DNA of 64,000 nucleotides from Pilimelia columellifera. Its GTDB lineage: Bacteria; Actinomycetota; Actinomycetes; Mycobacteriales; Micromonosporaceae. The notes below the pieces were generated by a model. That model searched no databases. It saw only the letters and a list, made by a program, of their open reading frames with translations, and had not been told where the DNA came from. Shown here one piece after another: positions 15,879-23,692 of the stretch. Both the position numbers and the translations under genes were made by a program. Every line of letters begins with the position of its first letter. Position 1 is the stretch's first letter. The DNA lies in the NCBI RefSeq assembly GCF_039532605.1, contig NZ_BAAARY010000011.1, positions 1 to 64,000 on the forward strand, read 5' to 3'.

Positions 15879-16640
15879 TCAGCGCGGCGCCCACCGCCAG
15901 GTCGTGACCGTTGTCAGCTCCTCGAAGCCCATGCCCGCGAGGACCTGCCGGCTGGCTTCGGACGCCTCGACGCACACCAGTGGGGCGCGTCGGGCGGCGG
16001 CCCGGGCGCGGGCGGCCACCACCGCCCGGTACCCGCCGCGGCCACGCCACTGCGGCAACGTCATCCCCCCGTACAGGACGCCGAAGTCGCCGCCGGGCGC
16101 CACGTCGAGCCACCCTGCCGACACGACCTGGCCGCCGGCGTCGCCGACGAACAGCCGCCACCGGTCGCTGGCCAACCGGGCGGTGAACACCGGCAACAGC
16201 TGCTCCTGGGCGCCGCCCAGCAGTTGGGCGTGCGCGGCGGCCACCGCCGGCAGGTCCGGCTCGGCGCCGGCGCGGGCGGTCACCCCACGCAGGTCGGTGG
16301 CCGCCCGCGCCGCCGTCCGTGACCGGGCCACCATCAGCGTCTCGGGCGCGGCGGCCACGAACCCGGCGTCCCGGAGCCGGTTGGCCAGGTCACCGACCCG
16401 GTCGTGCCCGTACAGGGGCCACTGGATCTGCTCGCCGCGGTCGGCGAACACTTCCCGCAGCCGGGCTGCCAACGAGCCGGTCTCCGTCGTGGCGGCGACG
16501 CCGACAACCTGCCCGCCGTCCGGGCCGGTGGCCACCGTCAGCGAGCCCACCCGCATCTGCGACGGGCCGCTGGCGCCGGCCCGGACCTGTGCGTCGAACG
16601 CGGCCAGCAGCCGTTCGCGGTCGGTCACGTTCCGGTCCAC
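15879..16640 (-). CDS. GNAT-family N-acetyltransferase (two-part)
   Basis: The product is 253 aa. The N-terminal half (TDRERLLAAFDAQVR... IQWPLYGHDRVGDLANRLRD) is a helical/strand domain seen in actinobacterial GNAT fusions. The C-terminal half has GGMTLPQWRGRGGYRAVVAA, the acetyl-CoA loop (Q/RxxGxG/A), and a final SEASRQVLAGMGFEELTTV strand pair. GTG 16640 was picked because AAGG lies just upstream and relatives start near NVTDRERLLAAF; ATG 16727 would add 29 low-complexity residues. Substrate unknown. It is divergent from the coiled-coil gene. Confidence 0.75.
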   Translation of the reverse strand: MDRNVTDRERLLAAFDAQVRAGASGPSQMRVGSLTVATGPDGGQVVGVAATTETGSLAARLREVFADRGEQIQWPLYGHDRVGDLANRLRDAGFVAAAPETLMVARSRTAARAATDLRGVTARAGAEPDLPAVAAAHAQLLGGAQEQLLPVFTARLASDRWRLFVGDAGGQVVSAGWLDVAPGGDFGVLYGGMTLPQWRGRGGYRAVVAARARAAARRAPLVCVEASEASRQVLAGMGFEELTTVTTWRWAPR

Positions 16641-16742
16641 CTCGCCTTCGACACCCCGACGCCCGTTGGGGCGCGCCCCTGGCGCGGCGCGCCGGCCGCG
16701 CCGCCTGGCAGCGGGCGTGGCCGCCATTACACTACGACCGCG

Positions 16743-17867
16743 ATGGACACCGAAATCGACGCAGCCGACACCGCCGCCGACGCCGTCACCCGGCCGTGCG
16801 CCCACTGTGGCCGTCCCGTGCCGCAGCGGGCCGCCGCCGGGCGCCCCTTCCGCTACTGCCGCGACAACGACGGCGCCTGCCAACGCCAATCCCGCAACGG
16901 CCGGCTCCGGCAACGCAACTCCCCTGGCCTGGCCGGCCAGGTCGCCCGCGCCTGGGAGATCGTCGAACGGCTCGAACAGACCACCGACACCCTCAGCGAA
17001 GCGTTGGAGGCCGAGCTGTCCCCCGCTGGCGTCGAACGGCAACTGGCCCAGCTGCGCGCCGAGACCGCCGCCCAGATCGCCGCCGCCCACGCCGAACGCG
17101 ACGACGCCCGGGCCGAAGCCGACCGCAGCCGCGCCGAGGCCACCCAGGCGCAGCGGGCCACCCGCGACGCCGAACAGGCCGCGGCCCAGGCCCTCGCCGC
17201 GAAGGCCGGGGCGCTCGCTGACGCCCGGGACGCCACCGCCCACGCCGAGGCGGCCCAGGTCGACCAGCACGCCGCCCGGCAGGCCCGCGACGCCGCCATC
17301 GCCGCGGCAGACACCGCCGAGCGACGCCGCGCCGAGGCCATCGTCGCCGCCCAACGCGCCCACGCTGACGCTGAGACCGCTGGCGGGGAACGGGACGTGG
17401 CGCTCGCCGCCGCCGCCCGCGCCGACGCCCAGGCCGCGGGCCTACGCGCCGAGCTGGAATCGGCCCGGGCCGACGCCGCCCGGCACAGCGCCCGCGCTGA
17501 CGCGGCGGTGGTCGCCGCCGGGGAACACCAGCAGGCTGCCGCCCGGGCCGGGGCGTTGGCCGAAGCGGCCCGCGCCGACGCTGACGCCGCCCGCGCCGAG
17601 CTGGCCGCCGCAACGTCACAGGTGACGGCGTTGCGCGCTGAGCTGGACGCCGCCGGGCGGGACCGGCGGGCCGGCGCCGACCTGCTGCACCAGGCCCAAC
17701 GTGACCTGGACGCCGCCCGGGCAGACGCCGACCGCGCCCGGGACCGCGCCACGGCCGCCGACCACGCCGCCGCGGGCGCCGCCGCCAGGGTGGTCGAGTT
17801 GACCGCTCAGGTGACGCAGCTCGCGGGCGCGTTGGCCGGTCTGGCCCCCCAGACACCCGCCCGGTGA
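16743..17867 (+). CDS. Long coiled-coil protein with Cys-rich N-terminal head
   Basis: This is a 374-aa protein. Residues 15-55 carry a zinc-finger-like pattern, CAHCGRPVP ... FRYCRDNDGACQRQS (CxxC...C...C), then a short helical region (WEIVERLEQTTDTLSEAL). From about residue 90 to 350 it is almost pure Ala/Arg/Glu/Asp heptad repeats (HAERDDARAEADRSRAEAT and many variants), a single very long coiled coil. The end, VVELTAQVTQLAGALAGL, is another amphipathic helix. It may bind DNA through the head like KfrA-type proteins. A decayed relative is at 5815-6036. The function is not known. Confidence 0.7.
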   Translation: MDTEIDAADTAADAVTRPCAHCGRPVPQRAAAGRPFRYCRDNDGACQRQSRNGRLRQRNSPGLAGQVARAWEIVERLEQTTDTLSEALEAELSPAGVERQLAQLRAETAAQIAAAHAERDDARAEADRSRAEATQAQRATRDAEQAAAQALAAKAGALADARDATAHAEAAQVDQHAARQARDAAIAAADTAERRRAEAIVAAQRAHADAETAGGERDVALAAAARADAQAAGLRAELESARADAARHSARADAAVVAAGEHQQAAARAGALAEAARADADAARAELAAATSQVTALRAELDAAGRDRRAGADLLHQAQRDLDAARADADRARDRATAADHAAAGAAARVVELTAQVTQLAGALAGLAPQTPAR

Positions 17868-18207
17868 TCATCGTAGGTGGGCACGTCACGGCGCCTGGCC
17901 GGGACTGCGCGTAGAATGGAGGTTCTGTGTCCATGAACGGTGACCCAGACGGCCCAGTCCGAGCGAGATTTCAGCGTGAGCCACCCACGGCTTTCGCGGA
18001 ACTCGGTTCGTGCGAAATCCAGTCCGAGCGCGACCCGAGCGCACCGTAGATCCAGCTCAGCACATGACGCCAGCTCAGGTGGACCCTTCCCGGGGCCCCT
18101 GGTTCAGGTGTTGTTGACGCGCTGAGCCGGCGCCGCGGCCTTGGGGAATCGACGAACTGACCAAGGTCGTTGACACAGGAGAACACGACGATCGAGGGGA
18201 AACCGAG
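17868..18207. other. Long leader region of rbpA
   Basis: This 340-nt gap has a TAGAAT hexamer at 17912-17917 followed by GGAGG. A 38-codon frame, 17933-18049 (MNGDPDGPVRARFQ...), begins 15 nt later and ends well before rbpA; it could be a leader peptide but has no known relatives. The downstream half carries the SigR-type promoter of rbpA. Confidence 0.35.
18144..18171 (+). promoter_or_regulatory. SigR/SigH-type promoter of rbpA
   Basis: GGGAAT (18144-18149) and GTT (18169-18171) are separated by 19 bp, close to the GGAAT-N18/19-GTT consensus of the thiol-oxidative stress factor SigR (SigH in mycobacteria). In Streptomyces rbpA is a known SigR target, so induction by disulfide stress is expected here. 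Confidence 0.65.
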
Positions 18208-18549
18208 ATGGGCGAACGTATGCTGCGCGGTAGCCGGTTAGGAGCGGTCAGTTACGAATCCGACCGCAACACGGAGTTGGCGCCTCGGCAGACCCGGGAG
18301 TACCTGTGCGCCAAGGGTCACCAGTTCGAGGTGCCGTTCGCGGTCGACGCGGAAGTGCCAATGACCTGGGAATGCAAGTTCGACGGCAGTGTGGCGCGGT
18401 TGGTCGACGGCAACGAGCCGGAACAGAAGAAGAGCAAGCCGCCGCGAACCCACTGGGACATGCTGCTGGAACGCCGTTCGGTGGCTGAGCTTGAGGACAT
18501 CCTGGCTGAGCGTCTCCAGGAGGTTCGGGCCCGCCGCGGCGGGGTCTGA
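18208..18549 (+). CDS. rbpA: RNA polymerase-binding protein RbpA
   Basis: The 113-aa protein matches RbpA throughout: MLRGSRLGAVSYESDRNTELAPR (N-terminal tail), the core barrel with CAKGHQFEVPFAVDAEVP and TWECKFDG, and the basic linker plus sigma-interaction helix PPRTHWDMLLERRSVAELED ... LAERLQEVRARRGG. RbpA binds the beta subunit and group 1/2 sigma factors and stabilises the open complex in actinobacteria. Two cysteines are kept (YLCAKGH, WECKFD), as in zinc-binding streptomycete RbpA. It is monocistronic, with the SigR-like promoter 37 nt upstream and a strong terminator right after. Confidence 0.97.
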   Translation: MGERMLRGSRLGAVSYESDRNTELAPRQTREYLCAKGHQFEVPFAVDAEVPMTWECKFDGSVARLVDGNEPEQKKSKPPRTHWDMLLERRSVAELEDILAERLQEVRARRGGV

Positions 18550-18553
18550 CCAA

Positions 18554-18604
18554 CGACGCGAAACGCCGCCGCCAAGCCAGGCTTGGCGGCGGCGTTTCGC
18601 GTCG
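18554..18604. terminator. 25-bp perfect palindrome between rbpA and fxsA
   Basis: Arms 18554-18578 and 18580-18604 are perfectly complementary around a single central base, an exceptionally long stem. It lies 5 nt after rbpA and 20 nt from the end of the convergent fxsA gene, so it should stop transcription from both sides. Confidence 0.85.
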
Positions 18605-18623
18605 AACAGTCAGCGGCGCGGCT

Positions 18624-19067
18624 TCAGACGATCTCCCCGTCGATGGCCTCCCCGGCGGGGCCGGGCGGTCGGGCGCCGTCAGCTCTGACCCGGCGCGGGC
18701 CGAACGCGCGGCGCACCGCCGCCGGTCCGCGTTCGCGGGCCAACGCCCCCAGCAGCACGCGCGTCGGCGGCAGCCACATCACCAACCCCACCACCGCGGT
18801 GATCAGCCCGGGGATGGCGACGAGCAGCGCGGCGGCGACCGCGACGAGGTCAGCGGGGGCGGCGGTCCCGGCCCTGGCGGCCCGCCACATGGCGGCGCCG
18901 CCGCGGCGCAGCAGGACCAGGCCGGTGGCTGACAACGCGACCAGCAGGGCCACCGTCCAAGGCCACCCCAGCACTTGGGCGCACGCCCACAACGCGGCGG
19001 CTTCGACGGCCACCCACCCGGCGGTGGCGCCTGTTCCGGCCAGCAGGTAACGCCTCAGCTTGCCCAC
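18624..19067 (-). CDS. FxsA-family membrane protein
   Basis: The 147-aa product follows the FxsA plan: an N-terminal pair of hydrophobic segments (GKLRRYLLAGTGATAGWVAVE, VLGWPWTVALLVALSATG), the LRRGGAAMWRAARAG element, then VAAALLVAIPGLITAVVGLV and LPPTRVLLGALARER. E. coli FxsA interferes with phage T7 exclusion by F plasmid; a general role is unclear. GTG 19067 is preceded by AGGAG inside the end of ppm1, 12 nt away, so translation is coupled in the lnt-ppm1-fxsA operon. Confidence 0.8.
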   Translation of the reverse strand: MGKLRRYLLAGTGATAGWVAVEAAALWACAQVLGWPWTVALLVALSATGLVLLRRGGAAMWRAARAGTAAPADLVAVAAALLVAIPGLITAVVGLVMWLPPTRVLLGALARERGPAAVRRAFGPRRVRADGARPPGPAGEAIDGEIV

Positions 19068-19078
19068 CGGGCGTGCTC

Positions 19079-19867
19079 CTACCGGCCGGGTTCGTCCGGC
19101 CCCGGTCGACGCGATCCGGACAGCCTCCGGGTCAGCGACTCCCGCCGGGCCTTCATGCCCCACACCGCGACCCGCCACAGGGCCTCGCCGACGATCGAGG
19201 AGCTCATCTTGCTCGCCCCGATCTCCCGCTCCTTGAACGTGATCGGCACCTCGACGACCCGGAACCCGGCCCGCCACGCCCGCCACGCCAGGTCGACCTG
19301 GAAGCAGTAGCCCTGCGACGCCACCGAACTGATATCGATCTTGTCGAGGACCGGCATCCGGTAGGCGCGGTAACCGCCGGTGGCGTCGTGCAACGGCACC
19401 CCCAGCATCAGCCGGGTGTACAGGTTCCCGCCGCGGGACAGGATGAGCCGGTGCAGCGGCCAGTTGACCACCGACCCGCCGCGAACCCACCGCGATCCCA
19501 GCACCACGTCAGCGTCGGCGAGCGCGTCCAGCAGCCGCGGCAGCTGCTCGGGGGCGTGAGAGCCGTCGGCGTCCATCTCCACGACCGCGTCGTAGCCGCG
19601 CTCGCGGGCCCAGGCGAACCCGGCCACATACGCCGCCCCGAGGCCCTCCTTGCCGGGCCGGTGCAGGACGTGGATCTGCGGGTCGGCGGCGGCCAGCTCG
19701 TCGGCCACCCGGCCGGTGCCGTCGGGGCTGTTGTCGTCGGCGACGAGGACATCGACCTGTGGCGTGGCCACGCGCACCCGACCGGTGATGAGCCGGACGT
19801 TCTCCGCCTCGTTGTAGGTGGGCACCACTACCAGCACCCGACCGACCCCGGGGTACTCCTCGCTCAC
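19079..19867 (-). CDS. ppm1: Polyprenol monophosphomannose synthase
   Basis: The 262-aa family 2 glycosyltransferase has LVVVPTYNEAENVRLI, VLVADDNSPDGTG (nucleotide and metal DDxSxD), VVEMDADGSHAPEQLPRLL (catalytic DAD), LGSRWVRGG and a C-terminal FKEREIGASKMS. It moves mannose from GDP-mannose to polyprenyl phosphate on the cytosolic face, supplying mannose for lipoglycans and Pmt protein O-mannosylation. There is no C-terminal membrane domain, so membrane association may depend on Lnt. Its ATG overlaps the lnt stop by 4 nt (ATGA). Confidence 0.92.
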   Translation of the reverse strand: MSEEYPGVGRVLVVVPTYNEAENVRLITGRVRVATPQVDVLVADDNSPDGTGRVADELAAADPQIHVLHRPGKEGLGAAYVAGFAWARERGYDAVVEMDADGSHAPEQLPRLLDALADADVVLGSRWVRGGSVVNWPLHRLILSRGGNLYTRLMLGVPLHDATGGYRAYRMPVLDKIDISSVASQGYCFQVDLAWRAWRAGFRVVEVPITFKEREIGASKMSSSIVGEALWRVAVWGMKARRESLTRRLSGSRRPGPDEPGR

Positions 19868-21453
19868 GCGCGCGCTCCATCTCCGTCACGCCCGGCGGGC
19901 CCTCGCCGCCGCAGCACCACCGCCGTGAACACACCGGCGGCGGCCATCGCCACCAACACCGCCTCGGGCCAGTAGCCCGCGGACGTGGCCAGCGTACGCG
20001 TCCGCCCCGCACGGACCTCGTGCAGCACGACCGCGTCGGTGTTGAATCGGGTCGCCCCGACCACCCGGCCGTCGCCGTCGACGAACGCCGACACCCCCAC
20101 GGTGGAGGCCATCAACGCGTCCCGGCCGTGCTCCACCGCCCGTAGCCGCACCATCGCCAGCTGCTGGCGGGCCTCGGCGGAGTTGAACGTGGCGTTGTTG
20201 GTCTGCACCGCCAACACCTGCGCCCCGCCGAGGACAGTGTCACGCACCACCTCGTCGTAGGCGACCTCGAAGCAGATCACATCGCCGACGACGACGCCCC
20301 CGGCGCGCACCACCCCGGGCCGGTCCCCGGGCACGAAGTCGAAACGCACCCGGTCCACCTCGGCTGACACCATCCGGGCCAGGCCCCGCAGCGGCACGTA
20401 CTCGGCGAACGGCACCGGGTGGCGTTTGACGTACAGCTGTTCCAGGTCCGGGCCACCGACCGGCCGCCACAGGATGCCGGCGTTGCGGACCTGGTCGGGA
20501 CCGGGCCCCAGCAGCACCGCCCCGACCAGGATCGGGGCGCCGATGGCCCGGGCCGCCCGGTCGATCACGGCGGCGGCGTCGGCGTTGCGCAGCGGGTCGA
20601 TGTCCGAGGAGTTCTCCGGCCACACCACCAGGTCCGGCTGGTCGGCCCGCCCCTCGGTGACCTCGGCGGCCAGGCGGGTCGTGGCGTTGACGTGGTTGTC
20701 CAGGACCGCCCGCCGTTGGGCGTTGAAGTCCAGGCCCAGGCGCGGCACGTTGCCCTGCACGATCGCCACCGTGGACGTCGGGCCCTGCGGGCGTGGGCGC
20801 GCCGCCGCCGCCGACCCCGCGAACAGGCCGGCGAGGGCCCCGGCGGTCGCCGCGAGCGCCACCCACTCGTCCCGGCCGGCCCGCCACCGCCAGGCCGCCC
20901 GGACGCCGGCGGCCAGCAGCCCCCCGGCCAACGCCACCGCGAACGTCACCGCCGGGGCGCCACCGAGCGAGGCCACGTACAGCAGCGGCGACTCGTCCTG
21001 GGTGAACGCCAGCCGGGCCCAGGGGAAACCACCGAAGGGGGTGCGGTCGCGGGCGGCTTCCTGCGCCACCCACAGGGTCGCGGTCAGCGGCGCCCACATC
21101 CAGCGCCACCGGTCCACCAGCGGGGTCGACAGCGCCGTCAACGCCCCCAGGCCGGCGAAGTACACCGCCTGGCACGCCGACAGCAGCAGCCACGGCAACG
21201 CCCCGGTGTGCAGGTTCGTCCACGACAGCACCGGGGTGAAGAACACCACACCGGCGACCAGGCCCAGGCCGGCCCCGGCGCGCACGCCACGGCCGGTGGC
21301 GGCGAACGCCAGCAGCGCCACGCCCACCGGCGCCAGCCACCACAGCCCGTACGGGGGCAGGGCGACGATAAGCGCCGCGCCGGCCGCCACGGCCGCCGCG
21401 AGCGGCGCCCAGGCGGCCCACCGGCGGGTCGACGCTCCTCGGGTGTGCTGCAC
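19864..21453 (-). CDS. lnt: Apolipoprotein N-acyltransferase
   Basis: The product is about 529 aa. The N-terminal half has about seven membrane helices (WAAWAPLAAAVAAGAALIVA...). The periplasmic nitrilase-type domain carries the expected triad: Glu in LVVWPENSSDID, Lys in YVKRHPVPFAEYVPLRG and Cys in VVGDVICFEVAYDEV. It adds the third acyl chain to lipoproteins. The start is uncertain: a -10-like TATGCT at 21496-21491 overlaps the upstream ATG 21495, so GTG 21453 is preferred. It is first in the operon with ppm1, echoing the Lnt-Ppm1 fusion of mycobacteria. Confidence 0.9.
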   Translation of the reverse strand: MQHTRGASTRRWAAWAPLAAAVAAGAALIVALPPYGLWWLAPVGVALLAFAATGRGVRAGAGLGLVAGVVFFTPVLSWTNLHTGALPWLLLSACQAVYFAGLGALTALSTPLVDRWRWMWAPLTATLWVAQEAARDRTPFGGFPWARLAFTQDESPLLYVASLGGAPAVTFAVALAGGLLAAGVRAAWRWRAGRDEWVALAATAGALAGLFAGSAAAARPRPQGPTSTVAIVQGNVPRLGLDFNAQRRAVLDNHVNATTRLAAEVTEGRADQPDLVVWPENSSDIDPLRNADAAAVIDRAARAIGAPILVGAVLLGPGPDQVRNAGILWRPVGGPDLEQLYVKRHPVPFAEYVPLRGLARMVSAEVDRVRFDFVPGDRPGVVRAGGVVVGDVICFEVAYDEVVRDTVLGGAQVLAVQTNNATFNSAEARQQLAMVRLRAVEHGRDALMASTVGVSAFVDGDGRVVGATRFNTDAVVLHEVRAGRTRTLATSAGYWPEAVLVAMAAAGVFTAVVLRRRGPAGRDGDGARA

Positions 21454-21974
21454 GTCGCGTCGTTTCCCCCTTGGCCGGCTCCGGCCGCCAAGCATAGGCG
21501 CCACCGCGACGGATCCACCAAACGCGCCAAACGATTCGGGGCGTGACCACACGGTCACGCCCCGAGCTCCCAGATCCTGCCCCGGCCGGTGTGCCAGGCG
21601 ACGTGCGCGACGACCTTCGGACCGACCCGTCAGAGACTGGATGCCCCCGCCGCGCCGTTGTCTACTGGCCGTGCGACCCTCGCCTGCCCCGCGCCGCCCG
21701 ACGAACCCGCCGGGCGTGACGCCACCGCAGCGCGGCCGGTCCGCGCCGCCCCGCCGACCCCCGCCCGCTGGACCTGGGAAGGTGACGGTTCTAGACCCGT
21801 CACACGGCCAGCCGACGAAGGGACGAAGCGAACAACAGCCGCTTCCCGTTGTAGGACTAGCAGACGGTACGCGATGTGGACAGCGGGCCGTCAACCGGGA
21901 CACGCGGCCGTCACCCGCCCGGGTCGGCGCGTCCCGGCCACCTGAGCGTCACCACGCCGTTTCATTTTGCGGGC
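21454..21974. other. Gap between the lysine operon and lnt
   Basis: The stretch contains the lnt promoter (TATGCT, minus strand, 21496-21491) and a hairpin GTGACGG-N8-CCGTCAC at 21781-21802. The hairpin is a possible terminator for the lysine operon ending at 21975. No coding frame is convincing and no cobalamin riboswitch core was seen. Confidence 0.4.
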
Positions 21975-23303
21975 TCACCCGACGGCAAGGTGGCGGCGCA
22001 GCAGCCCCGCCGCCGCATGCGGGTGCTCGGACGCCAACAGACCCGCCGCCGCCAGCACATAGTCGACGTCAACGACCGTCCGGGCGGCCCTGGGCAACGC
22101 CCAACCGCCGCCATGGTCGGCCACCACCGCCGACAGCACCTCATGGGCGTCACCGGGCGGGCAGTGCCGCAACACCCCACCGGAGCCGACCACCAACCGC
22201 ACCCGGCGCAGATCCCGACCGTCCTCGCCGTCGACGCGGGCATGCCGACGCACCGCCACCGTCGCCGCCACCGTCGCCAACCGGCGGTCCACCGCCCGGC
22301 CCGCCGCGTCCACCGGCAACATGCCCGGGTCACCGGCCCGCAACCGGGCCTGCGCGGCCAGAACCTCGTCCACCGGCAGCCGTTCGACCGCCGCCGCGGC
22401 CACCACCGACGGCGCCGACCACCGCATCCCCAGATCACCCTCGACGGTCCGCGAGCGCCACAACACCCCCGCCACCTGCCGACGCACCCCCGCCAACGCC
22501 TCGGCGTCCGGCGTCAACGCCGAATACACATCGGTGGTCGCCCCGCCGATGTCGACCACCAGCAGGTCCCCGAGCCCGGAATCCGCCGCCAACTCCACCG
22601 CCGCGAGCACCGCGTCCGGGGTGGCCGCCCGCACCAACGACGCGAACCGGCGCCCCCGCGACAGCCCCTTCCCGCCGATGACATGGCGCAGGAAGATCTC
22701 CCGGATCGCCGCCCGCGCCGACGCCGGCGCCAACACCCCCAGCCGGGGCAGCACGTTGTCGGCGGTCACCACCGGCACGCCCCGGGCTGCCAACACCGCC
22801 GCCGCGTCCGCCCGCACCTCGACGTTGCCGGCCACCACCACCGGAACCCGCACCCGGGCCGCCGCCAACCGGGCCGCGTTGTGCGACAACACGTCGCCGT
22901 CGCCGCCATCGGTGCCGCCGACCAGCAGCAACACATCCGGACGGGCCGCCCGCAAACGCGCCACCGAGGCCGTCGTCAACCGCCCGGCGGCCACATGCGC
23001 CACCTGCGCCCCCGCCGACAACCCCACCCGACGCCCCGCCTGCGCGCTGACCTGAGGCTCGTAACCCACCACCCCCAGACGCAGACCACCGCCAGCGGAC
23101 GAACACACCAACCATTTAGCGCCGGTGGCGCGCAGGCCGGCGCTCGCGGCGGCCACCGCCGCGTCCAGGCCGTGCAGGACGTCCGTGCCGGAGGTGGTGG
23201 GCCGGGTCGCCGACCCGACCAACGCCCCAGCGTCCAGGTCGACCACAGCTGCCTTGGTGAACGTGGATCCGACGTCCGCGCAGATCGCGAACCGGTCGGT
23301 CAC
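21975..23303 (-). CDS. MutL/GlmL-like reactivating ATPase for a B12 aminomutase
   Basis: The 442-aa actin/Hsp70-fold protein has a phosphate-1 loop, CADVGSTFTKAAVVDLD, a second element, LLVVDIGGATTDVYSAL, and LLVGGTDGGDGDVL. This is the MutL family found beside glutamate mutase and lysine/ornithine aminomutases. It is thought to use ATP to help replace damaged cobalamin. It is last in the operon, GTG-overlapping the kal stop by 4 nt. Clostridial lysine clusters also have a MutS-like partner, which is not seen here; KamE supplies the only B12-binding domain nearby. Confidence 0.85.
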   Translation of the reverse strand: MTDRFAICADVGSTFTKAAVVDLDAGALVGSATRPTTSGTDVLHGLDAAVAAASAGLRATGAKWLVCSSAGGGLRLGVVGYEPQVSAQAGRRVGLSAGAQVAHVAAGRLTTASVARLRAARPDVLLLVGGTDGGDGDVLSHNAARLAAARVRVPVVVAGNVEVRADAAAVLAARGVPVVTADNVLPRLGVLAPASARAAIREIFLRHVIGGKGLSRGRRFASLVRAATPDAVLAAVELAADSGLGDLLVVDIGGATTDVYSALTPDAEALAGVRRQVAGVLWRSRTVEGDLGMRWSAPSVVAAAAVERLPVDEVLAAQARLRAGDPGMLPVDAAGRAVDRRLATVAATVAVRRHARVDGEDGRDLRRVRLVVGSGGVLRHCPPGDAHEVLSAVVADHGGGWALPRAARTVVDVDYVLAAAGLLASEHPHAAAGLLRRHLAVG

Positions 23304-23692
23304 GGCCGTGGCGGCACAACGACCGTGCCGGTGGCGGTGACCGCCACGATCGGCGGGTCCAGGACCTGCGCGGCGGACTCGGACGCCTGCGGGGTGCCCC
23401 GGCACACCACCGCCGCCTGGAAGTCGATGGTCCGGGACCGGGTCCCGACCCGGACGACCGTGGCGGTCACCTCGAGCACGTCCCCGGCTTTCATCGGGGC
23501 CCGGAACTGCACGTCGGAGTACGAGGCGAACAGGCCCTCGTCGCCGTCGGTCCGGATGCACACCTCGGTCGCGACGTCGCCGAACAGGGCCAGCGCGTAC
23601 GCCCCGTCCACCAGGTTCCCGGCGTAGTGGGCGTGCGAGTACGGCACGTAGCGGCGGTGGACGACGGTCAGACCTTGCCGGGGGTCGCTCAC
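23300..23692 (-). CDS. kal: 3-aminobutyryl-CoA ammonia-lyase (hot-dog fold)
   Basis: The 130-aa hot-dog protein contains YVPYSHAHYAGNLVDGAYAL, LFGDVATEVCI, DGDEGLFASYSDVQF, APMKAGDVLEVTATVV and DPPIVAVTATGTVVVPP. This matches Kal of Fusobacterium and Clostridium almost motif by motif (DAHYGGNLVDGA, LFGDVATEL, GDEGLF). Kal removes ammonia from L-3-aminobutyryl-CoA to give crotonyl-CoA. GTG 23692 overlaps the kamE stop by 4 nt and the gene overlaps mutL by 4 nt, so it belongs to the tightly coupled lysine operon. Confidence 0.88.
   Translation of the reverse strand: MSDPRQGLTVVHRRYVPYSHAHYAGNLVDGAYALALFGDVATEVCIRTDGDEGLFASYSDVQFRAPMKAGDVLEVTATVVRVGTRSRTIDFQAAVVCRGTPQASESAAQVLDPPIVAVTATGTVVVPPRP

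Noticed and set aside
14332..17625. Very long plus-strand open frame (over 1,000 codons)
   Set aside because: It is antisense to the kinase and acetyltransferase genes and composed of Arg/Pro/Ser/Ala low complexity, a common effect of high GC. The minus-strand genes have full conserved motifs.
17933..18049. 38-codon leader peptide before rbpA
   Set aside because: Kept only as a note in the gap feature: the -10 hexamer would start the RNA after its ribosome binding site, and no relative is known.
21496..21974. Cobalamin riboswitch near the B12-dependent operon
   Set aside because: The core B12-box elements are not recognisable here or in the kdd-kamA gap; a covariance model search would decide.
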